A stretch of DNA of 34,920 nucleotides from Verrucomicrobiota bacterium (GTDB taxonomy: Bacteria > Verrucomicrobiota > Verrucomicrobiia > Limisphaerales > UBA9464). Below the pieces are notes generated by a model. The model was not told the DNA's origin. It did no database searches and saw only the letters and a list, made by a program, of their open reading frames with translations. The DNA lies in contig CANGKZ010000051.1 in assembly GCA_947454705.1 (NCBI GenBank), forward strand, positions 1 to 34,920, in the 5' to 3' direction. A program made the position numbers and the translations under genes. This document shows, one piece after another, positions 8,796 to 16,733 of the stretch; the stretch's first letter is position 1; the number at the start of each line of letters is the position of its first letter.

Positions 8796-9047
8796 TCAGG
8801 CGGCGAGCAGGCGCGCGGTGCGGTCGGGATCGAGGGTGGCGAAGGCCGCGATGGCGGATTCGGGATCGGCGATCATGCGCGCGATGGCCGATGCGGCGAG
8901 CTCGGGAACCTGCAGGGCGTTGAGCGCGCCAACCACTTCAGCAGGTGCGGTGAGCGCTGCGGAGCCGTCGGCGGGACGGGCCGCGGGACGGACGGTCGCA
9001 GCGGGCGTCGGAAACGAAACGGAGGAGCCGCGTGATTCAACGAGCAT
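8796..9047 (-). CDS. Small uncharacterised protein after csrA (83 aa)
   Basis: I do not recognise a family. The frame runs from an ATG at 9047 that overlaps the 3' end of csrA by 11 bp, which suggests translational coupling; no Shine-Dalgarno is visible. The first 35 residues are rich in Ala, Pro and Ser. The rest (about 36-83) looks like an amphipathic helical domain rich in Ala, with a Pro-Glu-Leu-Ala-Ala-Ser stretch and a C-terminal Leu-Leu-Ala-Ala. Composition resembles neighbouring proteins rather than a shadow frame. It is the last gene before the terminator at 8706-8737. The same frame is open further upstream through csrA, but that part is an out-of-frame shadow. Confidence 0.6.
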   Translation of the reverse strand: MLVESRGSSVSFPTPAATVRPAARPADGSAALTAPAEVVGALNALQVPELAASAIARMIADPESAIAAFATLDPDRTARLLAA

Positions 9048-9321
9048 GGGAGAGCGGGATGGGGGGTTGGGGTGGGACTCCGGAGTTGCGATCCGGGAGG
9101 GCGGGTTTCGCAGGAAGGCGGGGCAGCGGAATCCGGCCGGGCGCGAGGGCCTGCTGGTTGTTGCGCTGGATTTCGAGATACACTTCCTCTCGATGGACTG
9201 GAACGTCTCCCGGCGCCTCGATGCCGAGTTTGACGACGTCCCCGTCAAGACGGACCACCTTGACCGTGATGCGGCCATCGATGATCAGGCTTTCGCCGGG
9301 CTTTCGTGAAAGGATGAGCAT
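9037..9321 (-). CDS. csrA: Carbon storage regulator CsrA with C-terminal extension
   Basis: CsrA is a dimeric RNA-binding protein that blocks translation at GGA-containing leaders; in flagellated bacteria with FliW it represses flagellin synthesis until FliW releases it. Residues 1-58 match the family: MLILSRKPGE start, then VKVVRLDGDVVKLGIEAP, and VHREEVY including the RNA-contacting Arg44. The remaining ~36 residues form a Pro-rich tail (PGRIPLPRLPAKPALP), longer than in short enterobacterial forms. FliW is known to act on the C-terminal extension of CsrA in Bacillus, so the tail may matter for that contact (inference). The ATG follows the fliW stop by 3 nt. Confidence 0.95.
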   Translation of the reverse strand: MLILSRKPGESLIIDGRITVKVVRLDGDVVKLGIEAPGDVPVHREEVYLEIQRNNQQALAPGRIPLPRLPAKPALPDRNSGVPPQPPIPLSHAR

Positions 9322-9324
9322 GCC

Positions 9325-9789
9325 TCACGATCCCACAGGGAGTGGGTGCTGAAGGTCAAGTCCAAGCGCGTTCAACGGGATCATTTGTTTGCCCGTCATG
9401 GTGTGCCGGTTGATCACGATCGGGCCCTTGAGATTGACGGTGGACTTCCCGTGCGCGCGCACGGTGACGATGTTGAGCAGCATCGCGTCCTCGGCGGATT
9501 CGAGTCCGATCCGCTCCACGTCGTCCGGCGCGAGGTCGGGCAAGTAGGTGCGGGTGATCTCCTCGGGCGCGATCACCACGAAGGCGAGGCGCGGATTGCC
9601 GGCGACCTGGAGCCACTGGAAGGGCGCCTCGTCGGGCACGGAGATCAACACCCAGTCGGTGTATTTCTCGAAGCCGAGCAGACCCTCGGGCAGTCGCACC
9701 GGCACCTCGGTGACGCGGGGAGCGGCAGTCATTGCCGGTTCGGATAGGGTATCGATCATGTGTGGGATGTGAAGCAGGCCGCGTACCAT
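9325..9789 (-). CDS. fliW: Flagellar assembly factor FliW
   Basis: FliW is a small cytoplasmic protein that binds either flagellin or CsrA and so couples flagellin translation to secretion. The 154-residue frame shows family motifs: LPEGLLGFEKYTDWVL (about 34-49), PFQWLQV, then the C-terminal TVNLKGPIVIN near 117. It sits directly before csrA, the classic partnership. Start choice is uncertain: the ATG at 9789 has GGAAGG about 12 nt upstream, while ATGs at 9759 and 9732 have no ribosome site. The conserved domain begins after residue 25, so any of them is possible. The 86-nt gap to flgL contains a perfect 6-bp hairpin. Confidence 0.94.
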   Translation of the reverse strand: MVRGLLHIPHMIDTLSEPAMTAAPRVTEVPVRLPEGLLGFEKYTDWVLISVPDEAPFQWLQVAGNPRLAFVVIAPEEITRTYLPDLAPDDVERIGLESAEDAMLLNIVTVRAHGKSTVNLKGPIVINRHTMTGKQMIPLNALGLDLQHPLPVGS

Positions 9790-9805
9790 TTATGATTCAT
9801 GCCTT

Positions 9806-9822
9806 CCGGAAGCGGGTTCCGG
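9806..9822 (-). other. Hairpin in the flgL-fliW gap
   Basis: CCGGAA (9806-9811) and TTCCGG (9817-9822) form a perfect stem with a 5-nt loop, ending 16 nt before the proposed fliW start. No T-run follows. It could influence fliW translation or mRNA processing; this is only a structural observation. Confidence 0.35.
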
Positions 9823-9875
9823 GCGTCATGGGGGATGCGTGGCCAGGGGTTCATGTGTGTGAGGGGAGTACCGGA

Positions 9876-10811
9876 TCAGTGAAGGTAATCCATGAGGGAA
9901 AGATTCAGGATCTTGGCCCCGGTTTGCAGGGCGACCTGATAGGCGGTCTGGGTCCGCGTGAGATCGGTCAGTGTTTCCGCGAGATCGACATCGGTGATGG
10001 ACGACGTGCGCTGCGCGACGGAGGCGGAGCGGCTCGCGTTGGCGCTGGTGGCGGTGTCGAGGCGGGCGATGGTCGCGGCGTTCATGCCGAGTTGATCGAT
10101 GAGATGATTCCCATCGGCAACGAGGCGTCCGGCGTCGGTGGAATTGATCGACGTAACATCCCCGGAACGCAGGTGGTCGCGGAGCGTGATGAGGTGCGCG
10201 AAGAGGTCGGCCCCGGTCCGGGTGTCGGCCAGAAGTCCGGTGGTTCCGCTTCCGGTGCTGTTGCTTCCGGGGATGCGGACATCGATGGATTCGCCCTGGG
10301 CGATGTCCACGTCGCCGGTGCCGTTGTTGCCCTGGTAGGTGATGCCGGTGATTTGTCCCGAGGAGTCGCGGGTGGCGGCGAAGGGTGCCTGGCGGGTGTT
10401 GGTTCCCGAGAGCAGGTAGCCGTCGCCGTACTTTCTGTTCGCCGTGTTGAGCGCCTGTTCCAGCAGCTGGTTCACTTCGGTGGCGTACTGGGAAAGATCC
10501 TGCGAGGCATTCAATCCCACGGCACGGGTGGCGATTTCTCCAGCGCGGTCGGCCACTGTTTGCAGGGATTGAATGGTCCCCTGAGTGACGGTGGCGACGT
10601 CGCGCTGGCGGGAGATGTTCTTCGCGAACTGCGCGAGCTGTTCGGTCTCGGCGCGGGAATCGAGCAGACGCTGGGCTCCGAGCGGATCCTGATCGGCGGA
10701 GGCGATGCGTTGTCCGGACGCGGCCTGACGCTGAAGGCGGACCTGGGCGGAACCGATATCGCCGAGCTGGCCAATGACCGTGTCGCTGAGTGCGTTAAAG
10801 CTGACCCTCAT
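9876..10811 (-). CDS. flgL: Hook-filament junction protein FlgL (HAP3)
   Basis: FlgL is an axial protein that joins the hook-side FlgK ring to the filament and is secreted by the flagellar export apparatus. The 311 residues have the flagellin-like N-terminal helix pattern (QRQAASGQRIASADQDP near 27-43). The C-terminal helix is also conserved (SITDVDLAETLTDLTRTQTAYQVAL). A Gly/Ser/Thr-rich variable middle is near 145-205. Length fits FlgL (about 300 aa) rather than flagellin, and it follows flgK by 5 nt. The start at 10811 has no clear Shine-Dalgarno. Confidence 0.95.
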   Translation of the reverse strand: MRVSFNALSDTVIGQLGDIGSAQVRLQRQAASGQRIASADQDPLGAQRLLDSRAETEQLAQFAKNISRQRDVATVTQGTIQSLQTVADRAGEIATRAVGLNASQDLSQYATEVNQLLEQALNTANRKYGDGYLLSGTNTRQAPFAATRDSSGQITGITYQGNNGTGDVDIAQGESIDVRIPGSNSTGSGTTGLLADTRTGADLFAHLITLRDHLRSGDVTSINSTDAGRLVADGNHLIDQLGMNAATIARLDTATSANASRSASVAQRTSSITDVDLAETLTDLTRTQTAYQVALQTGAKILNLSLMDYLH

Positions 10812-10816
10812 GAGTG

Positions 10817-12211
10817 TTAGCGTCCGAGGTTGATGACGGTGTCGAGCATGGTGGCCACGGTGGACATCACGCGCGCGGAGGCTTCGTAGGCCTTCTGGTA
10901 ACGGGTCAGATCGGAGAGTTCCTCATCCATCGACACGCCACTGACCGAGCTGCGTTGCTGGGTGAGCAGGTTGGTGACGGTTTTCTGATCCGCGAGATTT
11001 TGGGAGACCGACTGCAGGGAGCTGCCGATGCCGCCCACGGCGGCCGAGTAGCGCTGACCGAACGTGATAGATCCGAGCGAGGCCTGCGCCTGGTCGGCGA
11101 GGGACGCAATGGAGCGGGCCACCTGATTGTCGCCGGCGGCGCCGGAGGTTCCGGAGGCCTGGACCAGGGCGGGATTGGCGGCGAGTGCGGGATTCACCCG
11201 GATGTCCACCGCGGTGGATCCGCTGAAGAACGGCGCACCGGTGCTGCCGTCGAGCGCAAATCCCGGCCCATGGAGGGTGTTGACCTGATTGATCAGGCCG
11301 GAGGCGATGGCATTCACCGAGCTGCGGAGATCGGCGATGGCACCATCGCGGGCGGTGATGGTCCCGGCGAAGCGGCCGGAGGTCGGGTTGAGGGAAGTTC
11401 CCGCAATCTCGGCCCGGAGCAGGTTCATGCCGGAGCCGGGATCGTACACTTGAAAGCGGTCGGTGACCGAGGTCTCGGTGACGAGGGCGACTCCGCCCAC
11501 GCTGATGTTCACGCCGCCGGAGATTCCGGTGGAGGTGTCAAACTTCACCAGCGTTCCGAGTTCCTCGAGCTTCTGCTGGCGGGCGTCGCGGAGGTCGTTG
11601 GCGTTGCCGGAGGATCCGGATTCGGCGTTCTCGATCTGCCGGTTGAGCTTGGCGATGTCGGCCAGGAGGTCGTTGGCCGAGCTGACGTCATTGCCGAGCT
11701 GCGTGTTGAGATCGGACCGGAGGGAGCCGAGGCGCGCATCAACAGCTTGAAAGGTGTTGGCGAGGCTGGCGGCGTTCTGGACGACGGTCTGGCGGGCGGC
11801 GAGGTTGCTTGGATCGGCGGCCAGGGCCTGCCAGGAGTTGAAGAATCCGGAGAGACGCGCCGCAATGCCGGCGGTGGGAGTGCCGAGGGAATCGAGCTGT
11901 TCGCCGAGTGCGGATTGCGCGGTCTGAAGGGCGTCCTGTTGCGCGGTGAGCGAGCCCGTGTTGGCGGATTCGGTCACGATCTCACCATCGAGGATCTGAT
12001 CTCGGATCGAGGAGATCCGGGCGACGTACACTCCGCTGCCGACGGCGCCTTCCGAAGTCTGGATCGGCGAACTCGTCTGGAGCGACACGCGCTGGCGGGC
12101 GTAGCCGGCGTTGTTGACGTTCGCGATGTTGTGTCCCGCGACTTCGATGGCCTGTTGATTGGCCAGAAGGGCGCGTTGACCCAGGTTCAGAGTGGCGAAG
12201 AGTCCCAGCAT
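10817..12211 (-). CDS. flgK: Hook-filament junction protein FlgK (HAP1)
   Basis: FlgK forms the first junction layer on the hook. The 464-residue protein starts MLGLFATLNLGQRALLANQQ and carries the axial motif GHNIANVNNAGYARQRV (about 25-41). Its C-terminal signature is LTRYQKAYEASARVMSTVATMLDTVI. The frame is open 28 codons further upstream through a GTG-like start at 12295, but FlgK homologues begin at the chosen ATG and the upstream part overlaps the flgN end. No Shine-Dalgarno is visible before 12211. The chaperone gene flgN is directly upstream. Confidence 0.95.
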   Translation of the reverse strand: MLGLFATLNLGQRALLANQQAIEVAGHNIANVNNAGYARQRVSLQTSSPIQTSEGAVGSGVYVARISSIRDQILDGEIVTESANTGSLTAQQDALQTAQSALGEQLDSLGTPTAGIAARLSGFFNSWQALAADPSNLAARQTVVQNAASLANTFQAVDARLGSLRSDLNTQLGNDVSSANDLLADIAKLNRQIENAESGSSGNANDLRDARQQKLEELGTLVKFDTSTGISGGVNISVGGVALVTETSVTDRFQVYDPGSGMNLLRAEIAGTSLNPTSGRFAGTITARDGAIADLRSSVNAIASGLINQVNTLHGPGFALDGSTGAPFFSGSTAVDIRVNPALAANPALVQASGTSGAAGDNQVARSIASLADQAQASLGSITFGQRYSAAVGGIGSSLQSVSQNLADQKTVTNLLTQQRSSVSGVSMDEELSDLTRYQKAYEASARVMSTVATMLDTVINLGR

Positions 12212-12236
12212 GGTTGGATCGGGGTCTGGGGTGGAG

Positions 12237-12740
12237 TCAGCCGACGGCCTCGTAGATCCCGCGACACGGCAGAGCGAAACCGGGCCGGACACCATTGGAG
12301 CTGTAAACGGCCCCGCTGCTGGCGGAGTCGGGCGAGAGCGAGCGGATCAACCGCTGCATAAGGTCCATGGAACGGGTGAGCAGCAGGTGATTCTGCCGCG
12401 TGCGCTGCTGGACGCGATAAAGGAGCTGGTTGTTTTCATCGACCAGCGCCTGGAGCAATCCGCGGTAATCGCCGGGGGCAAGGCCGATGAGCTCGGTGAA
12501 GGGACACGAAGGCGAACAGCCAAGCTCAAGCGCGAGGCAGCAGCGCAGGCGGTCCCGGCGCTCGCGCAGTTCGTGGAGTGTTTCGGTCTCCGCCTCGATG
12601 CGAGCGACACAGCCGAGGAGATCCTCGCTGGCACGCTGCACAATGAGCCCCTGCTGCTGGTCGAGAAGCGCGAGCAGCTCGCCGTACTCCTTCAGCTCGT
12701 CGCGGAGGGCCTCAATCAGATTGGATAGAGTCTCGTTCAC
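12237..12740 (-). CDS. flgN: Export chaperone FlgN-like protein
   Basis: The 167-residue protein is almost all helical and charged (NLIEALRDELKEYGELLALLDQQQ), the pattern of FlgN-type chaperones that hold FlgK and FlgL before export. The assignment rests on fold pattern and on its place between flgJ and flgK, since FlgN sequences diverge strongly. The start is a GTG that overlaps the flgJ stop (GTGA), a typical coupled arrangement. A cluster of Cys (residues about 87-98) is unusual for the family. Confidence 0.8.
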   Translation of the reverse strand: MNETLSNLIEALRDELKEYGELLALLDQQQGLIVQRASEDLLGCVARIEAETETLHELRERRDRLRCCLALELGCSPSCPFTELIGLAPGDYRGLLQALVDENNQLLYRVQQRTRQNHLLLTRSMDLMQRLIRSLSPDSASSGAVYSSNGVRPGFALPCRGIYEAVG

Positions 12741-13090
12741 GGTGCGTCCTCAGTCTCGGAATGGTTGACGCCCAGCTCACGACCGAGCTGCGCCTGGAGC
12801 ACATGCGAGAACCCAAGCCCGCCCTGACTGCTGATTTGATCAGCCATCTGGGAGTTCATGAGATCCTGGTAAATGCCCGCAGAGGCCCCGGACTGGCCGA
12901 GGGACGTCTTGAAATGCGGTTTTTGCGCTTCGGAAAGAATCTGCCGGAGCAGGATCGACTCAAACTGACGCGACACTTCCTTGACCTTGTCCTCGGCCGG
13001 AATCGTCGAGCTGTGGGCCAGACGGTCGAGCGGCAGGTCCCGGACGGACACTGCGCGGTCGAGGGGCATCGGTTGGAATTCGATCGGCAT
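12737..13090 (-). CDS. flgJ: Rod-binding protein, FlgJ N-terminal type
   Basis: The 117 residues match the rod-cap domain of FlgJ: DKVKEVSRQFESILLRQILSEA (about 34-55), then DLMNSQMADQISSQGGLGF. The peptidoglycan hydrolase domain found in enterobacterial FlgJ is absent, so another lytic enzyme must open the wall for the rod. Its ATG overlaps the flgI stop (TGATG). It acts in the periplasm at the growing rod. Confidence 0.9.
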   Translation of the reverse strand: MPIEFQPMPLDRAVSVRDLPLDRLAHSSTIPAEDKVKEVSRQFESILLRQILSEAQKPHFKTSLGQSGASAGIYQDLMNSQMADQISSQGGLGFSHVLQAQLGRELGVNHSETEDAP

Positions 13091-14202
13091 CAGCGGAGGA
13101 TGAGTTCGGCCTGCAGGGCGCCGGCCTGTTTCATGGATTGGAAGATCGCCATCATGTCACGCGGTGTGACGCCGATCGCGTTCAGGCCCGTGGCGACGCG
13201 TTCAACCGTGGGCATTTCCGTGAGGATGATGAGGCGTCCCTTGGCTTCGCTGACCTTGGTGTCGGTCCTCGGGGCCGCGACCGTGTTGCCGGTCTGGCTC
13301 ATCGGGGCGGGTTGCGACACATCGGTGGACGAGGCGACGGTGATGGTGAGTTCGCCGTGCGACACGGCGCAGGCGGCGACCTTGATGCGCGAGGTGGCGA
13401 CGATGGTTCCCGTGCGTTCGTTGATGATGATGCGGGCCGGGATGTCGGGATCGACCTCGATGCTTTCGACGCGGGAGATGAAGCGGACCGGCGAACGTTC
13501 CTCGCCTTCGGGAACGCGGACCCGGACGGTCATGGCATCCATGGCTTCGGCGCTGCCGGGGAAGACCTGGTTGATCGATGCGGCCATTCGCGCGGCGGAG
13601 GTGAAGTCGGCATCGCGCAGGAGCAGTTCGAGGTGGCGGTCGCGAACGATCTCCGCGGGAATCTCTTTTTCAACCAGCGCCCCGCCGGGGATCTGCGCCA
13701 CGGTGGGGTGATTCTTCTGCACGGTGGCACCGCCCGAACCGGCGCTGCCTCCGATGAAGCCGCCGACCGCGAGCGGTCCCTGCGCGACCGCGTACACCTT
13801 GCCATCGGAGCCGATGAGCGGGGTTTGCAACAGCACGCCGCCCTGGAGGCTCTTGGCATCGCCCATGGAGGCGACGGTGACATCCATGCGTGAACCATTT
13901 TTGGCAAACGCCTTGATGTCGGCGGTAACCATCACCACGGCGACGTTCTTCGACGACACGGTGGTCGAGGGAACATTGATGCCGAAGCGTTGAAGCATGT
14001 TGGCCACGCTTCGCACGGTGTACACCTGGTCCTTGTCGCCGTCGTTGGCGAGACCGGTGACGAGTCCGTAGCCGAACAACTGGTTGTCCCGAGCGCCGGC
14101 AAACATGGCCAGGTCCTTGATGCGTGAGCCGATGGCGTGGGCAGCGGGAAGCGGTCCCAGCAACAGGGTCAGCAGAACGGAGACGAGGAGTCGAAGGCGC
14201 AT
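13090..14202 (-). CDS. flgI: Flagellar P-ring protein FlgI
   Basis: FlgI builds the P-ring bushing in the peptidoglycan layer. The 370-residue product starts with a signal peptide (MRLRLLVSVLLTLLLGPLPAAHA, cleavage near residue 23). It is followed by SRIKDLAMFAGARDNQLFGYGLVTGL, a strong family signature, and later NVAVVMVTADIKAFAKNGSRMDV. The C-terminal part includes RIIINERTGTIVATSRIKV and the end GVTPRDMMAIFQSMKQAGAL. Length is normal. It sits between flgH and flgJ, 42 nt after flgH. The ATG lacks a Shine-Dalgarno. Confidence 0.97.
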   Translation of the reverse strand: MRLRLLVSVLLTLLLGPLPAAHAIGSRIKDLAMFAGARDNQLFGYGLVTGLANDGDKDQVYTVRSVANMLQRFGINVPSTTVSSKNVAVVMVTADIKAFAKNGSRMDVTVASMGDAKSLQGGVLLQTPLIGSDGKVYAVAQGPLAVGGFIGGSAGSGGATVQKNHPTVAQIPGGALVEKEIPAEIVRDRHLELLLRDADFTSAARMAASINQVFPGSAEAMDAMTVRVRVPEGEERSPVRFISRVESIEVDPDIPARIIINERTGTIVATSRIKVAACAVSHGELTITVASSTDVSQPAPMSQTGNTVAAPRTDTKVSEAKGRLIILTEMPTVERVATGLNAIGVTPRDMMAIFQSMKQAGALQAELILR

Positions 14203-14244
14203 GGGATCAGAAGTTCGGACGTGAGGAAAAAAGGGCGGTCGGAA

Positions 14245-14892
14245 TCAGAAGGGAGCGACCTTGTCCCAGGCCTTGTGGAACCAGCCCTTGCCCTGGGAGT
14301 CGGAGACGGCGCCCTTGGAGATGTAGCGGATGGTGGCGTCGGCGATGTTGTAGCTGAACACGGTGTTGTTCGCGGCGACGTCGTCGGAGCGGACCACGCC
14401 GCGGAGGATTGCGTCCTGGGTTTCTCCGGCGAAGGAGGTCTTGCGGCTGCCCTCGATCACGAGGTTGCCGTTGGGCATCACGTCCACGACGCGCACAGAG
14501 ATGCGGGCGGTGATGGTTTCGGAATTGCTGATCTTGCCGCCGCCGTCGTAGGAGCTGCTGCCATTCACCTTGAGCGCGGGATACTGGCCGCCCTTGGTCA
14601 GGAATTTGTCCTGCGCGGCTCCGAAGAGGAAGCTGCTGATGGAGCTGTCGATGCCGGTCTTTTTGGACGTGGAGGTGCTGTTGTCCTTGCTGGCCGTGTT
14701 GCTCTCCTGCACGAGGATGGTGAGGATGTCACCGACGTTGCGGGCGCGGACGTCGGAAATGATCGAGCGGCTCGAGGCATCGTGCCACAGCGAGTCGCCG
14801 ACCGCCGGAGCGGCGAGCGTGATCACAAAGGCGGTGCCGACGGCGAGCGCGGCGCGGGTGAGATCAGAGCGTGACGATGACAGTGTCTGCAT
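14245..14892 (-). CDS. flgH: Flagellar L-ring protein FlgH, without a lipobox
   Basis: FlgH forms the outer-membrane L-ring around the rod. The 215 residues include SLWHDASSRSIISDVRARNVGDILTILVQE, the central GGQYPALKVNGSSSYDGGGK and the C-terminal DVMPNGNLVIEGSRKT, then VVRSDDVAANNTVFSYNIADATI. The N-terminal hydrophobic segment (about 14-32) is a signal peptide but has no cysteine, whereas enterobacterial FlgH is a lipoprotein. The start at 14892 has GGAAAGG six bases upstream, one of the few clear ribosome sites here, and overlaps the flgA end by 29 bp. The frame is open further upstream, but that part is a shadow of flgA. Confidence 0.95.
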   Translation of the reverse strand: MQTLSSSRSDLTRAALAVGTAFVITLAAPAVGDSLWHDASSRSIISDVRARNVGDILTILVQESNTASKDNSTSTSKKTGIDSSISSFLFGAAQDKFLTKGGQYPALKVNGSSSYDGGGKISNSETITARISVRVVDVMPNGNLVIEGSRKTSFAGETQDAILRGVVRSDDVAANNTVFSYNIADATIRYISKGAVSDSQGKGWFHKAWDKVAPF

Positions 14893-15883
14893 TTTGAACC
14901 TTTCCGTTGAATTCCTTTTGAGAGTGGGGATTGCGGACGCGGATGGTCTGGCCGGGGAGACCGTCTTCGAGAGCCAGCGCGCGGACGGAGATGGTGAGTC
15001 CGCCTTCTTGAACAAGGGCTTCGACCAGGCGCCCGCGGGCGATAACGGGGCGCTGCCGGATCATGCGGGCGGTGAGGACCGATCCAGGGAGGAGCGATTC
15101 GCCGAGTTCCAATCCTGAGGCATCCGGGGGGAGCGCTCCGACGGCATCGCGGATGGAAAGCACATCGCGACGTTCTCGCGCCCAGGGCGCATCGGTGAGG
15201 CTGGTGCCGCGCGGAATCGAGCTGGTGGCGATGTACAGCTCGCGCCAGACACGGGCCTGAAGCGGGATCTGCCAGCTGCCGAGGATTTCGCGTCCGGCCT
15301 TAAGTTCAAAGCGGACGATGAAGGAGGCGGAGAGTCCACTGGCGGGAAATTCCACGACGCGCAGGGTGCCCGGTTCGTCGGCAATCACCGGCGTGACCCA
15401 CGGGCGGGTGGGAATGAGTTCGAGTTCACCGCGGTCGCCCACGTAGGCCTTTTGCATGGCGGCGGTGAGGCGTTCGAGCACTTCGGTTTCCTCGAGCGGA
15501 CGCGAGCGACGGGAGACACTGCATTCGGCAGCGCCTTCCCAGCGGGGCTGCGGCGGAGCGGCGACGCGCTGACGGAGAATCGATTCAATGAACGCACGGC
15601 TGATGGCCGTGGCGTGTCCGACGGTCGGCGCGTTGGTGATCCGGAGCGAGGACAGCGCGGCGAAGTTGGTGGAGCTGCCGAAGTCCACGAGGTCGGAGAG
15701 CATCACCCCGGCGGTGCCGGAGGAGGCGAGGGGCCGAAGCGTCCACGCGGACGACGGGAGAGGCGCGGTGGAAGGAGCCGCAACCTCGCCCGCCGTCAGC
15801 GCGATCGCACCGCGGACGGCGAGGACCCCCAGCGCTGCGCGCCGGAAAGTCCGCGAAATCAAAGGAAGGAGGTGAAGGATCAT
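14864..15883 (-). CDS. flgA: P-ring assembly chaperone FlgA
   Basis: FlgA is a periplasmic chaperone needed for FlgI polymerisation. The 339-residue product has an N-terminal hydrophobic export signal (about 14-30). The C-terminal SAF-type domain is recognisable (RELYIATSSIPRGTSLTDAP, GESLLPGSVLTARMIRQRPVIARG, then GLTISVRALALEDGLPGQTIRVRN). The amino half is divergent and longer than in Salmonella FlgA (219 aa). I chose the ATG at 15883; an in-frame TTG two codons earlier (15889) is possible. It is located between flgG and flgH. Confidence 0.9.
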   Translation of the reverse strand: MILHLLPLISRTFRRAALGVLAVRGAIALTAGEVAAPSTAPLPSSAWTLRPLASSGTAGVMLSDLVDFGSSTNFAALSSLRITNAPTVGHATAISRAFIESILRQRVAAPPQPRWEGAAECSVSRRSRPLEETEVLERLTAAMQKAYVGDRGELELIPTRPWVTPVIADEPGTLRVVEFPASGLSASFIVRFELKAGREILGSWQIPLQARVWRELYIATSSIPRGTSLTDAPWARERRDVLSIRDAVGALPPDASGLELGESLLPGSVLTARMIRQRPVIARGRLVEALVQEGGLTISVRALALEDGLPGQTIRVRNPHSQKEFNGKVQNADTVIVTL

Positions 15884-15919
15884 CGACAAGGGGGAGTGGG
15901 CCGGCGGGGTCAGATCGAA

Positions 15920-16705
15920 TCAGCCCCGGCGGAGGTTGTTGGCCTGTTGCATCATTTCATCCGCAGCCTGCACGGCCTTGGTGTTCACTTCGTACGCACG
16001 CTGGGCGACGATGAGGTTCACCATTTCCTCCACCACCTTGACGTTGGAGAGTTCGAGGTAGCCCTGCTGGAGTTCGCCGAGTCCGTTTTCACCGGGGTTG
16101 CCCAATTCTGGTGCACCGGAGGAGCGGGATTCGCGGTAAAGGTTGCGGCCCGCGGCTTCGAGGCCGGCGGGGTTGGAGAAACGCACGAGCTGGATGCGGA
16201 AGTTCTGTCGTCCCGCGGATCCGACCGTGGTGACTTCACCGGTGGGAGCGATGGTGATCTGGGTGGTGCCCGGGGCAATGGGCTGGAAGCCGCCCTGGAG
16301 CGGGAGACCGTCGTTGGTGACGATGCGGCCGTCGGCAGCAGTCTTGAGTCCGCCGTCGCGGGTGTAAGCGCGGGTGCCGTCGGGCATCTGCACTTCGAAA
16401 AAGCCGTCGCCCTGGATCGCGACATCGAGTCGCTCACCGGTCTGGGTGAGTTCGCCGGGAGTGAAGATTTTCGAGGTCGCCACGAGGCGTGAGCCATGGC
16501 CGATCTGGACACCGACCGGAGCCTGGTTGCCGGCGCCCTGCTCGGCACCGGGGGCGCGGTTGGTTTGATAGAGCAAGTCCTGGAACTCGGGCTTGTTCTT
16601 CTTGAACGCGGTCGTGTTGACGTTCGCCAGGTTGTTGGCGATGACGTCGAGATTCACCTGCTGCGACTGCATTCCCGCAGCGGAAGAATAAAGGGCTCGG
16701 ATCAT
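15920..16705 (-). CDS. flgG: Distal rod protein FlgG
   Basis: FlgG forms the distal rod. The 261 residues match the family along their length: MIRALYSSAAGMQSQQVNLD, then IANNLANVNTTAFKKNKPEFQDLLYQ, and the central GDGFFEVQMPDGTRAYTRDG. The C-terminal end is VNLIVAQRAYEVNTKAVQAADEMMQQANNLRRG. Length equals Salmonella FlgG closely. It follows flgF by 28 nt. The start has no Shine-Dalgarno; a C-rich stretch precedes the ATG. Confidence 0.97.
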   Translation of the reverse strand: MIRALYSSAAGMQSQQVNLDVIANNLANVNTTAFKKNKPEFQDLLYQTNRAPGAEQGAGNQAPVGVQIGHGSRLVATSKIFTPGELTQTGERLDVAIQGDGFFEVQMPDGTRAYTRDGGLKTAADGRIVTNDGLPLQGGFQPIAPGTTQITIAPTGEVTTVGSAGRQNFRIQLVRFSNPAGLEAAGRNLYRESRSSGAPELGNPGENGLGELQQGYLELSNVKVVEEMVNLIVAQRAYEVNTKAVQAADEMMQQANNLRRG

Positions 16706-16733
16706 GGGCGGTGGGGATGGGGTTCAGTCGGGT

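Noticed and set aside
12212-12295. 28-codon N-terminal extension of flgK
   Set aside because: It overlaps flgN and does not match FlgK N-termini; the ATG at 12211 does.
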